From UBA4416 sp038327195 (GTDB taxonomy: Bacteria > Bacteroidota > Bacteroidia > B-17B0 > Aurantibacillaceae), in the NCBI GenBank assembly GCA_038327195.1, contig JBBQKU010000007.1, positions 62,001 to 126,000 of the forward strand: a stretch of 64,000 nucleotides of DNA. Reading direction: 5' to 3'. Each line of letters starts with the position of its first letter. Position 1 is the stretch's first letter. Positions 17,001 to 25,730 of this stretch are shown one piece after another. Below the pieces are notes generated by a model. The model was not told where the DNA came from. It ran no database searches and saw nothing but the letters and a program-made list of their open reading frames with translations. The translations under genes were made by a program, and so were the position numbers.

Positions 17001-18734
17001 TTATCTAAATTCATAGGAAGTCCCTTTTAGTTGAGTTAATAAAGTTTTGGGTTCATCGGTTGCCGTTGCTCTTCCTTCAATTTTCGGTTCAACGGGTGAA
17101 TGGTCTTTTAGATATTCTATAATTACATCGTGCATTGGAACTGTTAATTTTTTAGGATTTTTGACATGTTCAATTCTGCATAATGTATCATCAGGATCTC
17201 CTTCACGTTCGCAAGCAACGATACTATATTCTTTTAACAAATCAAGTGGTACATTGCCAATTTTTACTGAATTAACTCTTTTCCCAAATTCGTTGCCTAT
17301 TGTATAATTTACTTCAAGCCCGTTAAATCTTACAAACCATCCACCAAAGCGTTTTGAAGGATCTTTTGCAAATGCATTTTGTAATTCTTTTTCTAACCAA
17401 TCCCAAATTTGTTTCCCTGTCACAATTCCTGTTTTGGCTTCGCTATTTACAGGTAACATATTCCATAAAAACTCTTTAGTAATTGTTGCAAGTCCAGTTT
17501 TTGAATCAACTGCTAAAGGTTGGCAAAATCTAAAACCATTGGATAATGCTATATCTGGTTTAAATTTCCATTTAATGGCATCGGTAATTAAATTATCCAT
17601 AGGGGTTTCCATTACAAAATAACGAACTAAAGGTGTTTTACTTGTTCCGATAACCGTTTGCAATTCATTCTTAAATGGTTCATAAGCTTTATCTACTAAT
17701 GCTTGCATTTCTTTATTTGCTGAGTATTTTGCTGGATCAACATCTAGTAATTGATAATTTATATTTACAAGTTTTCCATTTTCTATTGTTAAGTCTAGTT
17801 TTCCTAAAAATGAACCGAAAGCGCCACATTCTATTACTTTAGTATATTTTCCTTGTATTGGAACTCTAACTCTTTCATGAGTATCTGCTCCCATAATCAT
17901 ATCAACTCCTTCCGAAACTGGATTGTTAGCTAAACCAACTTGTTGCGCTAAGCCCATATGAGTAGCCACTATTACAACAGCGCAACCTTCAGTTTCTCTT
18001 AATAGTTTTACATATTTTGCCAAATTTATTTCAGCATGTTCAAAACGCAAACCTTCGCTGTATGCTGGTGATTGTCTTTTTGGAATTAAATGGTCGGTAT
18101 AACCAATAACTCCAATTTTTATTCCTGCAATATATTTTATCCAATAAGGTTGGTATACTAATTCTCCATTATCAGCGTCATTAGTTTTGTGCCACATGTT
18201 TGCGCAAATTTTCGCAGCGTTTACATGGCCTAAATCATATAACATTTTTTTCTTTTTATAAACTACTTCCCAATTACCAGGCAACATCAAATCATAATTC
18301 AATTCATTAAAAATGGGAATTAGCGCCTCTCCTTCTGTTAAAGAAGCAACTGCATGGCCATGAAAAAAATCTCCTCCGTCATATAAAATTGTGTTAGTTG
18401 GATTCTGTTTTCTGAAAGATTCAATCATGGTTTTTAAAACAGCCATTCCACCACGTTTTTTGTAAACAGCTTGATTGTTTTCCCAAAAAAATTCGTCGTG
18501 AGTAAATAATTGTGAGTGAATATCAGTTGTGATTAATAGTGTGACGGTTTGTTTTTTTGAAACAGTATTTACATCATTTACTAAACTTGTTTCTTCAGAA
18601 ACTGAATTTGAAGCTAAAACTTTTGATATAGGATTAAACATAGTTGCTATTCCTATTAATGCTGATTTCTTTAAAAAATCCCTTCTATTATCAGATGTTA
18701 TTTCTTTGTTTTTTTTATTGTTCATTTTGATCAT
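17001..18734 (-). CDS. SoxB-like/5'-nucleotidase-family metallophosphoesterase, Tat-exported
   Basis: This 577-residue protein begins with a Tat-type signal (RRDFLKKSALIG) and ends the leader near VLAS. The metallophosphoesterase domain shows the dimetal motifs TTDIHSQL, GGDFFHGHA, LPGNWE, THMG and GADTHERV. The C-terminal 5'-nucleotidase domain follows, with ALSNGFRFCQPL. The Trp in GNWE and the THERV form resemble SoxB, the periplasmic enzyme that releases sulfate from a SoxYZ-bound intermediate, more than UshA. No soxYZ, soxXA or soxCD is present, so its substrate here is unclear. It lies between the porin and the Crp/Fnr gene in the thiosulfate operon. Confidence 0.75.
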   Translation of the reverse strand: MIKMNNKKNKEITSDNRRDFLKKSALIGIATMFNPISKVLASNSVSEETSLVNDVNTVSKKQTVTLLITTDIHSQLFTHDEFFWENNQAVYKKRGGMAVLKTMIESFRKQNPTNTILYDGGDFFHGHAVASLTEGEALIPIFNELNYDLMLPGNWEVVYKKKKMLYDLGHVNAAKICANMWHKTNDADNGELVYQPYWIKYIAGIKIGVIGYTDHLIPKRQSPAYSEGLRFEHAEINLAKYVKLLRETEGCAVVIVATHMGLAQQVGLANNPVSEGVDMIMGADTHERVRVPIQGKYTKVIECGAFGSFLGKLDLTIENGKLVNINYQLLDVDPAKYSANKEMQALVDKAYEPFKNELQTVIGTSKTPLVRYFVMETPMDNLITDAIKWKFKPDIALSNGFRFCQPLAVDSKTGLATITKEFLWNMLPVNSEAKTGIVTGKQIWDWLEKELQNAFAKDPSKRFGGWFVRFNGLEVNYTIGNEFGKRVNSVKIGNVPLDLLKEYSIVACEREGDPDDTLCRIEHVKNPKKLTVPMHDVIIEYLKDHSPVEPKIEGRATATDEPKTLLTQLKGTSYEFR

Positions 18735-18757
18735 TTTACTAATCGTTAATGTACAAT

Positions 18758-20170
18758 TTATATTTTAAAATCTAGTATAAAATTTAAATTAATCATATTT
18801 ACTTTATTGTAAATATATTTTGGGTTATTATAAGTTTCTCCTTGTTTAAGTTTGTAAGCTGCTAAAAATCTTACATCTAAACCTTTTAAAAACTTTGAAA
18901 ATGAATATGATAAATCGAAATTTATTTGATGATAGGATGGAAGGCCATATTTGTTTAATCTGTAATTTGTTACATCTGGAAGTTGAAAATAGCCATAAGC
19001 TAATCCTGTTTTTAGTTTTTCTTTAAAAAACAGAAAGCTTGTTTTTACTGAAACAGCATGTACATTGCCAAATCCATCATTTCTTTCGCGGGGCATAAAT
19101 GTGTAAAATGGATCTTTTCCCCATTCTCTTGGAACCAAATATCTTCCATCACTAGTAATATGTGTGTAATTAATTGAAGTATTAAACCGTTTATTTTTTA
19201 TTCCAATTTGAGCACTTATTGAATTTGATTGAGAACCTTTAGAAATATATGTTTTTGATTGATCTATATTTCCACCATTATTTATTGCATCTTGATGAAT
19301 ATACATTATAGCTTGATAGTATTTTAAATTCTTACCAAATTCAGTATTTACCTCAATCATAGCGGTGTTCAATACATTATCAAATAACATATCTGATACG
19401 TTAATTTTTATTTTTTTGTTTGGTGTAATATTTACATTACCAATAGCTACTCCGCTACTACTAATATTTCCTTGATAATTTGATTTTGTTCCATTTTCAT
19501 TGACACCACTTGGATATATTCCAACTGAATTTGATGCAGTAAACCATTGAGTTGTTGATCTTGGAGAAATATTCCAAAGCCAGCCACCACTAATTTGTAT
19601 TTTTTTTAATTCATTAATTGATAGCCAAACGCCTTCTTCTAAAGTTGTATTCATCCTTCCGTCTTGAGGATTCATAAATGGAGTGTTTAATTTCATTTTT
19701 CCAACAGTAAGAGAAGACTTAGATAAATTGTATTTTAAAAATAAATTTTCGAGCCTAATTAGATTGGTTTTGGACTTTGGGTTTGTTATGTCAAATAATC
19801 CGATTTCGTATCTGTTTTGGGAAAGTGTTGTTGGGTCAAGTTGAACTAAATCGGAAGATAAAATATTATAAGTCACAAAACTAGAAATTCCAACTTGAAG
19901 ACCATGAAATGATTTTGTCGTAATTCCAATTCCAATTCCTGACGCTAATGCATAATCATCTTTTAATGCACCATCGTTTATTGTATTCATGTAAACCGAA
20001 CGTGCATGCACTTCCAGTTGAGACTTTAAGAATAAATCTTTAAGCTTTGTAGAATCTTTTGTTTTTATAACTGGTTTAATCGTGTCAATTTTATTTTCAA
20101 GAGATTTATATTCTTGAGAATAAGCATAAGCAACCATTAGGAATAAAATTCCTAATAAATACTGTTTCAT
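18758..20170 (-). CDS. Outer-membrane porin, OprD-like
   Basis: This 470-residue protein has a signal peptide (ending near YAYSQ) and then a run of alternating beta strands rich in aromatic residues, ending in a Phe-containing strand (LNFILDFKI), typical of outer-membrane barrels. The block LVPREWGKDPFYTFMPRERNDG resembles OprD-family porins (cited in part, near residues 318-340). It sits 23 bases before the SoxB-like gene and 31 bases after the DsrE-like gene, so it may admit sulfur anions. The substrate is inferred from the operon only. Confidence 0.65.
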   Translation of the reverse strand: MKQYLLGILFLMVAYAYSQEYKSLENKIDTIKPVIKTKDSTKLKDLFLKSQLEVHARSVYMNTINDGALKDDYALASGIGIGITTKSFHGLQVGISSFVTYNILSSDLVQLDPTTLSQNRYEIGLFDITNPKSKTNLIRLENLFLKYNLSKSSLTVGKMKLNTPFMNPQDGRMNTTLEEGVWLSINELKKIQISGGWLWNISPRSTTQWFTASNSVGIYPSGVNENGTKSNYQGNISSSGVAIGNVNITPNKKIKINVSDMLFDNVLNTAMIEVNTEFGKNLKYYQAIMYIHQDAINNGGNIDQSKTYISKGSQSNSISAQIGIKNKRFNTSINYTHITSDGRYLVPREWGKDPFYTFMPRERNDGFGNVHAVSVKTSFLFFKEKLKTGLAYGYFQLPDVTNYRLNKYGLPSYHQINFDLSYSFSKFLKGLDVRFLAAYKLKQGETYNNPKYIYNKVNMINLNFILDFKI

Positions 20171-20201
20171 ACTTTTATTATTAAAAATTAAATTTCAGGT
20201 T

Positions 20202-20645
20202 TTAATTGCCTGCTTTTATATAGCTCCAACCTTGTTCCTGTTTACTCACAATTTCAATTATTCCAGCTGGTACAAAGCCTGATACAGAAATAATTTTAGT
20301 GCGATCTACTTTTCGTTCTTTTATTGAAAATTCGCAAGCATTAAAAACAACTCCTTTTTCGGATAATAATTTAATTTTTTCCTCAACAATTGTTTTGTCA
20401 GAAATTAACATGTCTAAACCTGCACCATGGCATACAACTTCTATTTTAGTACTTGGAGATACACTTAAAATATTATTAAATTGTTTTATCAATTGTTTAT
20501 GAGCGGTTGTGTCTCCAGTGGTTAATTGAAAAACAATTTTATGTTCAGGTTTGTTTGGATCTAGTTTATTTTTTTGTGCATTTATCGAAAATGCAAAAAG
20601 TAATAAAAAAAGACTAGTCAATAAATTTCTATTAAATGGTTTCAT
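20202..20645 (-). CDS. Exported DsrE/DsrF-like protein
   Basis: This 147-residue protein has a signal peptide (ending INAQ), then a DsrE-type fold: KIVFQLTTGDTTAHKQLIKQFNNIL, VVCHGAGLDMLI and VVFNACEFS are the usual landmarks. Its two cysteines lie in VVCHG and NACEF; the latter corresponds to the sulfur-carrying Cys region of the family. DsrE-like proteins bind or pass sulfane sulfur. Being exported and next to the TsdA-type cytochrome, it may act in the periplasm on thiosulfate or tetrathionate products. Confidence 0.75.
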   Translation of the reverse strand: MKPFNRNLLTSLFLLLFAFSINAQKNKLDPNKPEHKIVFQLTTGDTTAHKQLIKQFNNILSVSPSTKIEVVCHGAGLDMLISDKTIVEEKIKLLSEKGVVFNACEFSIKERKVDRTKIISVSGFVPAGIIEIVSKQEQGWSYIKAGN

Positions 20646-20667
20646 ATTATATTTTTTTTAATTGATT

Positions 20668-21777
20668 TTATACATTTTTACTTTTTGCTTTTTTCATTGC
20701 TTCCAATTTTTCTTTAATTGGTTTAAATGGCCCAAGTTTATGTTGCTTTTCGTCAAAGCCATCAGCATAAGGTCCAAATGGATGATCAAAAGGTTTTTCT
20801 TCAATTTTTGGCCAATCTTTTTTAATATTTATATGTGGTCGAGATTGAGTATTAACAAAAGCTGCAACATCCCAAGCCTCTTCATCTGTTAATTGAGGAT
20901 TATTATGACTAGCACCCAAAGGCATATTTGATTTCACATATTTTGCAAAATTTGATAAGCGAAATAAACCCGCTCCATCATTAAAACTATGGCTTCCCCA
21001 TAATGGTGGATAAGTAAATGCTGTTTTTTCTGCATTCATAATTCCTTCTCCATTAGCTTGATGACAGCTTTGACATTTTTCAGAATAAATTACTTTTCCT
21101 TTTTCTGGATTTGCAGGTCTTTCTAAAAACGCCATTTCTTTAAATCCAGAACCTTCTGGTTTTTTTCCTTTCTCTACATCTTTACCTAACCATTTTATAT
21201 AGGCAACAATTCCTTGCATTTCTTTGGATGTTGTATCTAAAGCTTTCCCATTTAAACTTCTTTCAAAACAATCATTCACACGTTTATATATATTTTCTTT
21301 TGCTCCTGATCTTGCTCTGTATTTTGGATAAGTTGACGCCACAGCAGAATAATTATTTCCGAATACTTTTGTACCAGCTTCTAAATGGCAGTTTTGGCAA
21401 TTCATTCCATTGGTTGAAGATTTAAATATTTTTCCATTTTCACCATAATATTCTGAAGTGTGAGCAATTAAATCTTTACCATATACTATTAAATCTTTAT
21501 TTATATTTCCTTCTAAACTTGTAACATCAGGAGCTATCCAATAATTTGAAGTGTCTTGTGGTTTTAAAGCCTGTTGTTTGGCTGCTTCTGTGAAATTTCC
21601 ATTTTTATCAGGAATTGAAAGAACAATCTCTTGTTTAGGTTTTTCTTTAGGGGCTGGTGTAAATAAAACAAGTAAAATAATTAGTCCAATAATTGCGACA
21701 ATTAATATAACAATAATGCTAATTAATTTTCCAACGACATTGGCTAATGGATTTTCTGGTTGTGATTGGTTATTCAT
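20668..21777 (-). CDS. tsdA: Dihaem cytochrome c, thiosulfate dehydrogenase (TsdA) type
   Basis: This 369-residue protein has an N-terminal membrane anchor (residues 14-40) and two haem motifs, CQNCH (127-131) and CQSCH (235-239). Between them stands RVNDCFERSLNGK, where Cys170 matches the unusual Cys haem ligand known in TsdA; YPKYRARSG, TYPPLWG, SFNDGAG and NMPLG (Met285, likely second-haem ligand) are also TsdA hallmarks. TsdA joins two thiosulfates into tetrathionate, or runs in reverse. The direction here is not known. The membrane anchor suggests electrons pass to a membrane carrier. Confidence 0.85.
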   Translation of the reverse strand: MNNQSQPENPLANVVGKLISIIVILIVAIIGLIILLVLFTPAPKEKPKQEIVLSIPDKNGNFTEAAKQQALKPQDTSNYWIAPDVTSLEGNINKDLIVYGKDLIAHTSEYYGENGKIFKSSTNGMNCQNCHLEAGTKVFGNNYSAVASTYPKYRARSGAKENIYKRVNDCFERSLNGKALDTTSKEMQGIVAYIKWLGKDVEKGKKPEGSGFKEMAFLERPANPEKGKVIYSEKCQSCHQANGEGIMNAEKTAFTYPPLWGSHSFNDGAGLFRLSNFAKYVKSNMPLGASHNNPQLTDEEAWDVAAFVNTQSRPHINIKKDWPKIEEKPFDHPFGPYADGFDEKQHKLGPFKPIKEKLEAMKKAKSKNV

Positions 21778-21792
21778 AATAAATAATTTAAA

Positions 21793-22206
21793 TTAATGAG
21801 GAAGTTTATTTTTTATTGCACCATATAAATAAGTTCCAATAATAGCAAACAAAAACACAACAGTCATTGATAAATAACCATAACCAATATTTACAACCAT
21901 AGGGCCAGGACAAGCTCCACTTAAAGCCCAGCCTAATCCGAAAATTGTACCACCAATTAAATAACGAACAATCGATTTTTCTTTAGGAAAAAAGGTTATT
22001 GGATTTCCTTTGATATCACGTAAGCTAAATTTTTTAATCAATGCTACTCCAATAACGCCAAGTGTTACAGCTGTTCCAATAATGCCATACATATGGAATG
22101 ATTGGAATCTAAACATTTCCTGAATTCTAAACCAAGAAAATGCTTCTGATTTAGCCATAACGATACCGAACAATGTTCCAAGTACTAAGAATTTTAATAA
22201 TTTCAT
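21793..22206 (-). CDS. YeeE/YedE-family half-transporter (DUF6691-like)
   Basis: This 137-residue protein has about four membrane segments and the signature GWALSGACPGPMVVNIGYG, with the Cys typical of the YeeE/YedE sulfur-transport family. It is half the length of one-piece family members and is paired with the gene upstream (3-base gap), so the two are expected to form one channel. One-piece relatives take up thiosulfate. It lies directly before tsdA. Confidence 0.82.
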   Translation of the reverse strand: MKLLKFLVLGTLFGIVMAKSEAFSWFRIQEMFRFQSFHMYGIIGTAVTLGVIGVALIKKFSLRDIKGNPITFFPKEKSIVRYLIGGTIFGLGWALSGACPGPMVVNIGYGYLSMTVVFLFAIIGTYLYGAIKNKLPH

Positions 22207-22209
22207 TTT

Positions 22210-22767
22210 TTAAAGAATTAAAGGAAGTAAAACAAAAGTCATAATTAAGCCACCAAGAAAAAAACCAACTACTGCAATTAATGAAGGTAACTGTAAATCT
22301 GAAAGACCACTGATTGCATGACCAGATGTACAACCACCAGCGTATCTCGAACCAAATCCAACTAATAATCCTCCTAATGCTAAAATTGAAAATCCTTTAA
22401 ATGTAAATAGCGCGTCTAAACTAAATAATTCATTTGGTTGTGCAGAAACTGGAGCTGATATCCCTAATTTAGCTAAATCAGTAATTGTATTTTCTGAAAT
22501 TTGTACAGGAGTTCCATCAGATAAAAATTGGTGAGCGATATAGCCACCTAAAATTGCACCTATCAAAAATACGAGGTTCCATATTTGAGAACGCCAATTA
22601 AAATCGAAAAACTTAACAAATTTGCCACCCCCAGCAGCCGAACAAATTGTTCTTAAATTAGCTGAAAACCCAAATGATTGACCGAAAAATATTAATAAAA
22701 ACATAGTAGCTGAAATAATAGCTCCCGAAACCCACCATGTCCATGGTTGTTGAATAAATTCTAACAT
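22210..22767 (-). CDS. YeeE/YedE-family half-transporter
   Basis: This 185-residue membrane protein has LLVGFGSRYAGGCTSGHAISG, the YeeE/YedE Cys motif, and about five membrane segments. A second Cys lies in RTICSAAGGG. It is the partner of the shorter half-transporter downstream. Together they probably move thiosulfate or another sulfur compound across the inner membrane. Confidence 0.83.
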   Translation of the reverse strand: MLEFIQQPWTWWVSGAIISATMFLLIFFGQSFGFSANLRTICSAAGGGKFVKFFDFNWRSQIWNLVFLIGAILGGYIAHQFLSDGTPVQISENTITDLAKLGISAPVSAQPNELFSLDALFTFKGFSILALGGLLVGFGSRYAGGCTSGHAISGLSDLQLPSLIAVVGFFLGGLIMTFVLLPLIL

Positions 22768-22774
22768 CGTTTTT

Positions 22775-23611
22775 TTAATTTTTTAAATGATAAGAAATAA
22801 TTGGCTTAAATAAATGGTTAATGAGTTTTTCGGTTGCACTGTGGTGAAATAATCCACCTTTACCATGCGTGCCAATACAAATAATATCCATATCCTGCAT
22901 TTGATTAAAATGGATAACTCCGTTTTCAACATCACTATCTTTTAATACATGTTTTTCAAAATTTGTAATAGAATTAACTGATGCAAATTCATCCATTTTT
23001 GATAAAATTTTTGATTTATTATCATCAGTAACACTTTCTGTAATTTGTAATAAATGCACTTTGGTAGCAAATGCTTTGATTAATTTATGTAATAACGCTA
23101 AATTTTCATTTTTTGGATTTGTAAAATCGTGTACCAATAAAATATTTTCAATTATTAAATCAGAACGATCGCACATTAATGATAACAACGGTATCATAGA
23201 TTGGCGAGCAATAATTTGCGTTTCAGAACCTGATAATTTTTCCTTTAATCCCCAGGCTCCTTTAGTGCCCATTACAATTAAATCAAATTTATTTTCTTGA
23301 GAATACGAAATTATTTTTTCGGTTAATTTCCCTAATTCCAAATGAGTAATGATGTCACTACCATAAAGAACTTTCAGATTATTTAATTGGCGATCAGCAA
23401 TTGTTTTTTGAGAAACAACATAATCAACACTAATATCTCCGCAGGTTTCAATATTTCCTTTGCCATCCATTGTAACGGTATCAGGCACATTTAATACATG
23501 AATAAAGTGAATTTCTACCGGAATTTTTTCTTCCAATTTTTTCACCATTAAATAAGCATATTCTGCTTGTACCGAAAAATCGGTTGGGATTAATACTTTT
23601 AGTGATTCCAT
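22775..23611 (-). CDS. Universal stress protein, tandem UspA domains
   Basis: This 278-residue protein has two Usp domains. The first ends with VMGTKGAWGLKEKLSGSETQ, which fits the G-2x-G-9x-G(S/T) ATP-binding pattern, and the second with GTHGKGGLFHHSATEKL. It is cytosolic. Such tandem Usps are common in Bacteroidota sulfur and redox operons; the role is not known. It lies 1 base after the rhodanese gene and 7 bases before the YeeE/YedE gene. Confidence 0.85.
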   Translation of the reverse strand: MESLKVLIPTDFSVQAEYAYLMVKKLEEKIPVEIHFIHVLNVPDTVTMDGKGNIETCGDISVDYVVSQKTIADRQLNNLKVLYGSDIITHLELGKLTEKIISYSQENKFDLIVMGTKGAWGLKEKLSGSETQIIARQSMIPLLSLMCDRSDLIIENILLVHDFTNPKNENLALLHKLIKAFATKVHLLQITESVTDDNKSKILSKMDEFASVNSITNFEKHVLKDSDVENGVIHFNQMQDMDIICIGTHGKGGLFHHSATEKLINHLFKPIISYHLKN

Positions 23612-23612
23612 T

Positions 23613-23921
23613 TTATTTAAATTGATTTACGTTTTGCCAGCTTCCGCCATTTGTTACATTTTTTAATCCTTTTGATTTTAAAGTGCGCATTGCCATTCCA
23701 CTTCTATTACCACTTCGGCAACAGGTAATAATATGATTATGAGATTTTAATTTTTCAACATGGGCTCCAATTTGTTCCAACGGAATATTAATAGAGCCTT
23801 TCACATGACCTGTTGCAAATTCAGCTTTACTTCTTACGTCAATAATGGTTGCACCATCCTTTATCAATTGAGATAAATCAACTGATTCTGTTTTAAATAG
23901 TTTTTTTAATAATGATAACAT
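23613..23921 (-). CDS. Single-domain rhodanese (sulfurtransferase)
   Basis: This protein of about 102 residues starts at MLSLLKKLFKTES (ATG at 23921); an open frame further upstream to 23987 covers the promoter and operator and is not likely to be translated. It has IDVRSKAEFATGHVKGSINIPL and the active loop CCRSGNRSG, whose second Cys is catalytic. It has no signal peptide. It is the first gene of the operon that ends with the Crp/Fnr regulator. It probably carries sulfane sulfur between the persulfide enzymes. Confidence 0.85.
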   Translation of the reverse strand: MLSLLKKLFKTESVDLSQLIKDGATIIDVRSKAEFATGHVKGSINIPLEQIGAHVEKLKSHNHIITCCRSGNRSGMAMRTLKSKGLKNVTNGGSWQNVNQFK

Positions 23922-23936
23922 AACTGTTTTTTTTAA

Positions 23937-23944
23937 CAAATGTA
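23937..23944 (-). promoter_or_regulatory. -7 element (TACATTTG on the minus strand)
   Basis: A full TAnnTTTG match 15 bases before the rhodanese ATG at 23921. No TTG sits at the -33 distance. The dyad at 23967-23980 is centred 36.5 bp from its last G, which puts it near -41.5. This is the inferred promoter of the nine-gene thiosulfate operon. Confidence 0.65.
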
Positions 23945-23966
23945 TATCCAAAGTTAAAATTTTACG

Positions 23967-23980
23967 GTTACAAATGTTAC
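23967..23980 (-). promoter_or_regulatory. Crp/Fnr-type operator GTTAC-AAAT-GTTAC
   Basis: One half matches GTAAC-N4-GTTAC fully and the other has one change. It lies between the terminator of the CstB-like gene (23986-24015) and the -7 element at 23937-23944. Confidence 0.65.
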
Positions 23981-23985
23981 ATAAC

Positions 23986-24015
23986 AAAAAAGACGGCCAT
24001 TTGACCGTCTTTTTT
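23986..24015 (-). terminator. Rho-independent terminator after the CstB-like gene
   Basis: An 11-bp stem (AAAAAAGACGG with CCGTCTTTTTT) and an 8-base loop, 15 bases after the stop at 24030, with T-runs on either strand. It separates the CstB-like unit from the rhodanese-tsdA operon. Confidence 0.85.
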
Positions 24016-24029
24016 AAGAATTTTAATCA

Positions 24030-25448
24030 TTAGAGTAATGTGGTTGGACACACATAATCTGTTATTTTGAATTTTTCAGTCTCTTTAATTGCATTAAAAC
24101 CGCCAGCAACATCAATTAAATTTCGGTAACCTCTTGCTTGTAAAATGGAAATAAAAACCATAGAACGGTAGCCAGAAGCGCAATGAACATAATAAGTTTC
24201 ATCTTTATTAATTAGAGTCATGCTATCATTTATCGTATCTAAAGGCGCGTTAATTGCATTAATAACATGTTCGCTATGATATTCACTAGCTTTTCTAACA
24301 TCTAAAATATGAATGAGTCCTTTTTCTTTAATTTGAACAAGTTCATGAGCACTAATAGATTTGATAGTGTCAATTTCTTTACCTGCTTCAACCCAAGCTT
24401 GATATCCACCTTTTAAATAACCAAGTGCATTATCATAACCAACTCTTGCCAATCTAGTAATAACTTCAGCTTCTCGGCCAGCATCTGCTACAATTAATAT
24501 TTCTTGTTTTACGCTTGGAACTAAAGTTCCTACCCAAGTTGCAAAACTACCATCAATATTAATATTAATTGAATTTGGAATAAAGCCTTTATTAAAAGTT
24601 TGAGATTGACGTGTATCTATAATTAAAGCGTCAGTTTCATTAGCTGCAACTTCAAATTCAATAGCCGATAAAGCTCTCGAGCCTCGTTCCAATACATTGT
24701 CAATGCTCTCATAACCCTTAATGTTCAATAATACGTTTTGAGGAAAATAACCCGGAGGAGCAACTAACCCAGTTAAAATTTCTTTAATAAATTCTTCTTT
24801 AGTTAATTTAGGATTTAAAGCATAATTCACTTGTTTTTGATGACCAAGCGTATCAGTTGTTTCTTTACTCATGTTTTTTCCACAAGCACTTCCAGCACCA
24901 TGATTAGGGTAAACAATTAAATCATCACTTAATGGCATAATTCTGTTTCGTAAAGAATCAAAGAGATGTCCCGCTAATTTTTCTTCTGTCAAATCTGCAA
25001 TAACATGTTGAGCTAAATCAGGTCGACCTACATCACCTATAAACAAAGTGTCGCCACTTATAATACCATGTTCTTTACCGCTTTCATCAATTAATAAATA
25101 CGTTGTGCTTTCCATGGTATGACCAGGCGTGTGAATTACTTTTACACTGTAATTACCAACTTTAAAAATTTGATTATCCTCAGCAGTTATTGCTTTATAA
25201 GCTGGTTTTGCTGTTGGTCCAAATACAATTTCAGCACCAGCATGTTTCATTAAGTCTAAATGTCCGCTTACAAAATCGGCATGAAAATGAGTTTCAAAAA
25301 CATATTTTATTTTAGCATTATCTTTTTTTGCTCTATCAATATAAGGTTGCACTTCTCTTAATGGATCAAAGATTGCAGCTTCTCCATTGTTCTCTAAATA
25401 ATATGCTGCATGTGAAATGCAACCTGTATAAATTTGTTCTACTTTCAT
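24030..25448 (-). CDS. Persulfide dioxygenase-rhodanese protein, CstB-like
   Basis: This 472-residue cytosolic protein has an N-terminal metallo-beta-lactamase-fold persulfide dioxygenase (THFHADFVSGH with metal ligands His54, His56 and Asp58-region; HTPGHT; GDTLFIGDVGRPD; YPNHGAGSACGK), then two rhodanese domains. The first lacks a catalytic Cys (DAGREAE), the second has it (VHCASGYRS). That order of dioxygenase, pseudo-rhodanese and rhodanese is the one of Staphylococcus CstB, which turns low-molecular-weight persulfide into thiosulfate. A small membrane protein gene precedes it by 91 bases. It would supply thiosulfate to the TsdA system next door. Confidence 0.87.
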   Translation of the reverse strand: MKVEQIYTGCISHAAYYLENNGEAAIFDPLREVQPYIDRAKKDNAKIKYVFETHFHADFVSGHLDLMKHAGAEIVFGPTAKPAYKAITAEDNQIFKVGNYSVKVIHTPGHTMESTTYLLIDESGKEHGIISGDTLFIGDVGRPDLAQHVIADLTEEKLAGHLFDSLRNRIMPLSDDLIVYPNHGAGSACGKNMSKETTDTLGHQKQVNYALNPKLTKEEFIKEILTGLVAPPGYFPQNVLLNIKGYESIDNVLERGSRALSAIEFEVAANETDALIIDTRQSQTFNKGFIPNSININIDGSFATWVGTLVPSVKQEILIVADAGREAEVITRLARVGYDNALGYLKGGYQAWVEAGKEIDTIKSISAHELVQIKEKGLIHILDVRKASEYHSEHVINAINAPLDTINDSMTLINKDETYYVHCASGYRSMVFISILQARGYRNLIDVAGGFNAIKETEKFKITDYVCPTTLL

Positions 25449-25539
25449 TTTATTAGTTTTTTATAATTTGTAAATATTTATTTGTTAGTGTCATCAATGA
25501 AATTATGGACATCTACCGTGGCATTTATTTTTCATAATT

Positions 25540-25674
25540 TTATTTATTTATTTTTTCAGATTCAGAACTAGTTATAGAATTGTCAGTTTTTTTTGGAGGT
25601 GATAATTTGTAAATCAAATAACCAAAACCTGCTGCTAAGTGAAGTAATATAATAATGAATATAAAAGTTGCCAT
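25540..25674 (-). CDS. Small single-span membrane protein (44 residues)
   Basis: This short frame begins ATG at 25674 and encodes a strongly hydrophobic helix (residues 3-23, MATFIFIIILLHLAAGFGY), a lysine-containing turn (KLSPPKK) and a polar Ser/Glu/Lys-rich tail of about 16 residues. The inferred -7 element at 25701-25708 and dyad at 25731-25744 lie just before it, with 5' leader of about 22 bases. It is followed in the same direction by the CstB-like gene. No family is recognised. The helix-plus-charged-tail form is that of a small membrane-complex subunit or regulator. Confidence 0.55.
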   Translation of the reverse strand: MATFIFIIILLHLAAGFGYLIYKLSPPKKTDNSITSSESEKINK

Positions 25675-25700
25675 AACATTTTTTTAATGGTTTTACAGTA

Positions 25701-25708
25701 CAAATGTC
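25701..25708 (-). promoter_or_regulatory. -7-like element (GACATTTG on the minus strand)
   Basis: Seven of the eight positions fit TAnnTTTG. The dyad at 25731-25744 is centred 36.5 bp from its last G. It is the likely start of the small membrane protein/CstB-like unit. Confidence 0.5.
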
Positions 25709-25730
25709 GTTTAGATTAAATTATAATAAT

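Noticed and set aside
23922..23987. Longer N-terminus for the first rhodanese of the thiosulfate operon
   Set aside because: It covers the -7 element, the dyad and part of the terminator; ATG 23921 gives a normal rhodanese length.
25506..25535. A 10-codon frame with two Cys (CHGRC) just after the small membrane protein gene
   Set aside because: Too short and without a start signal; nothing supports translation.
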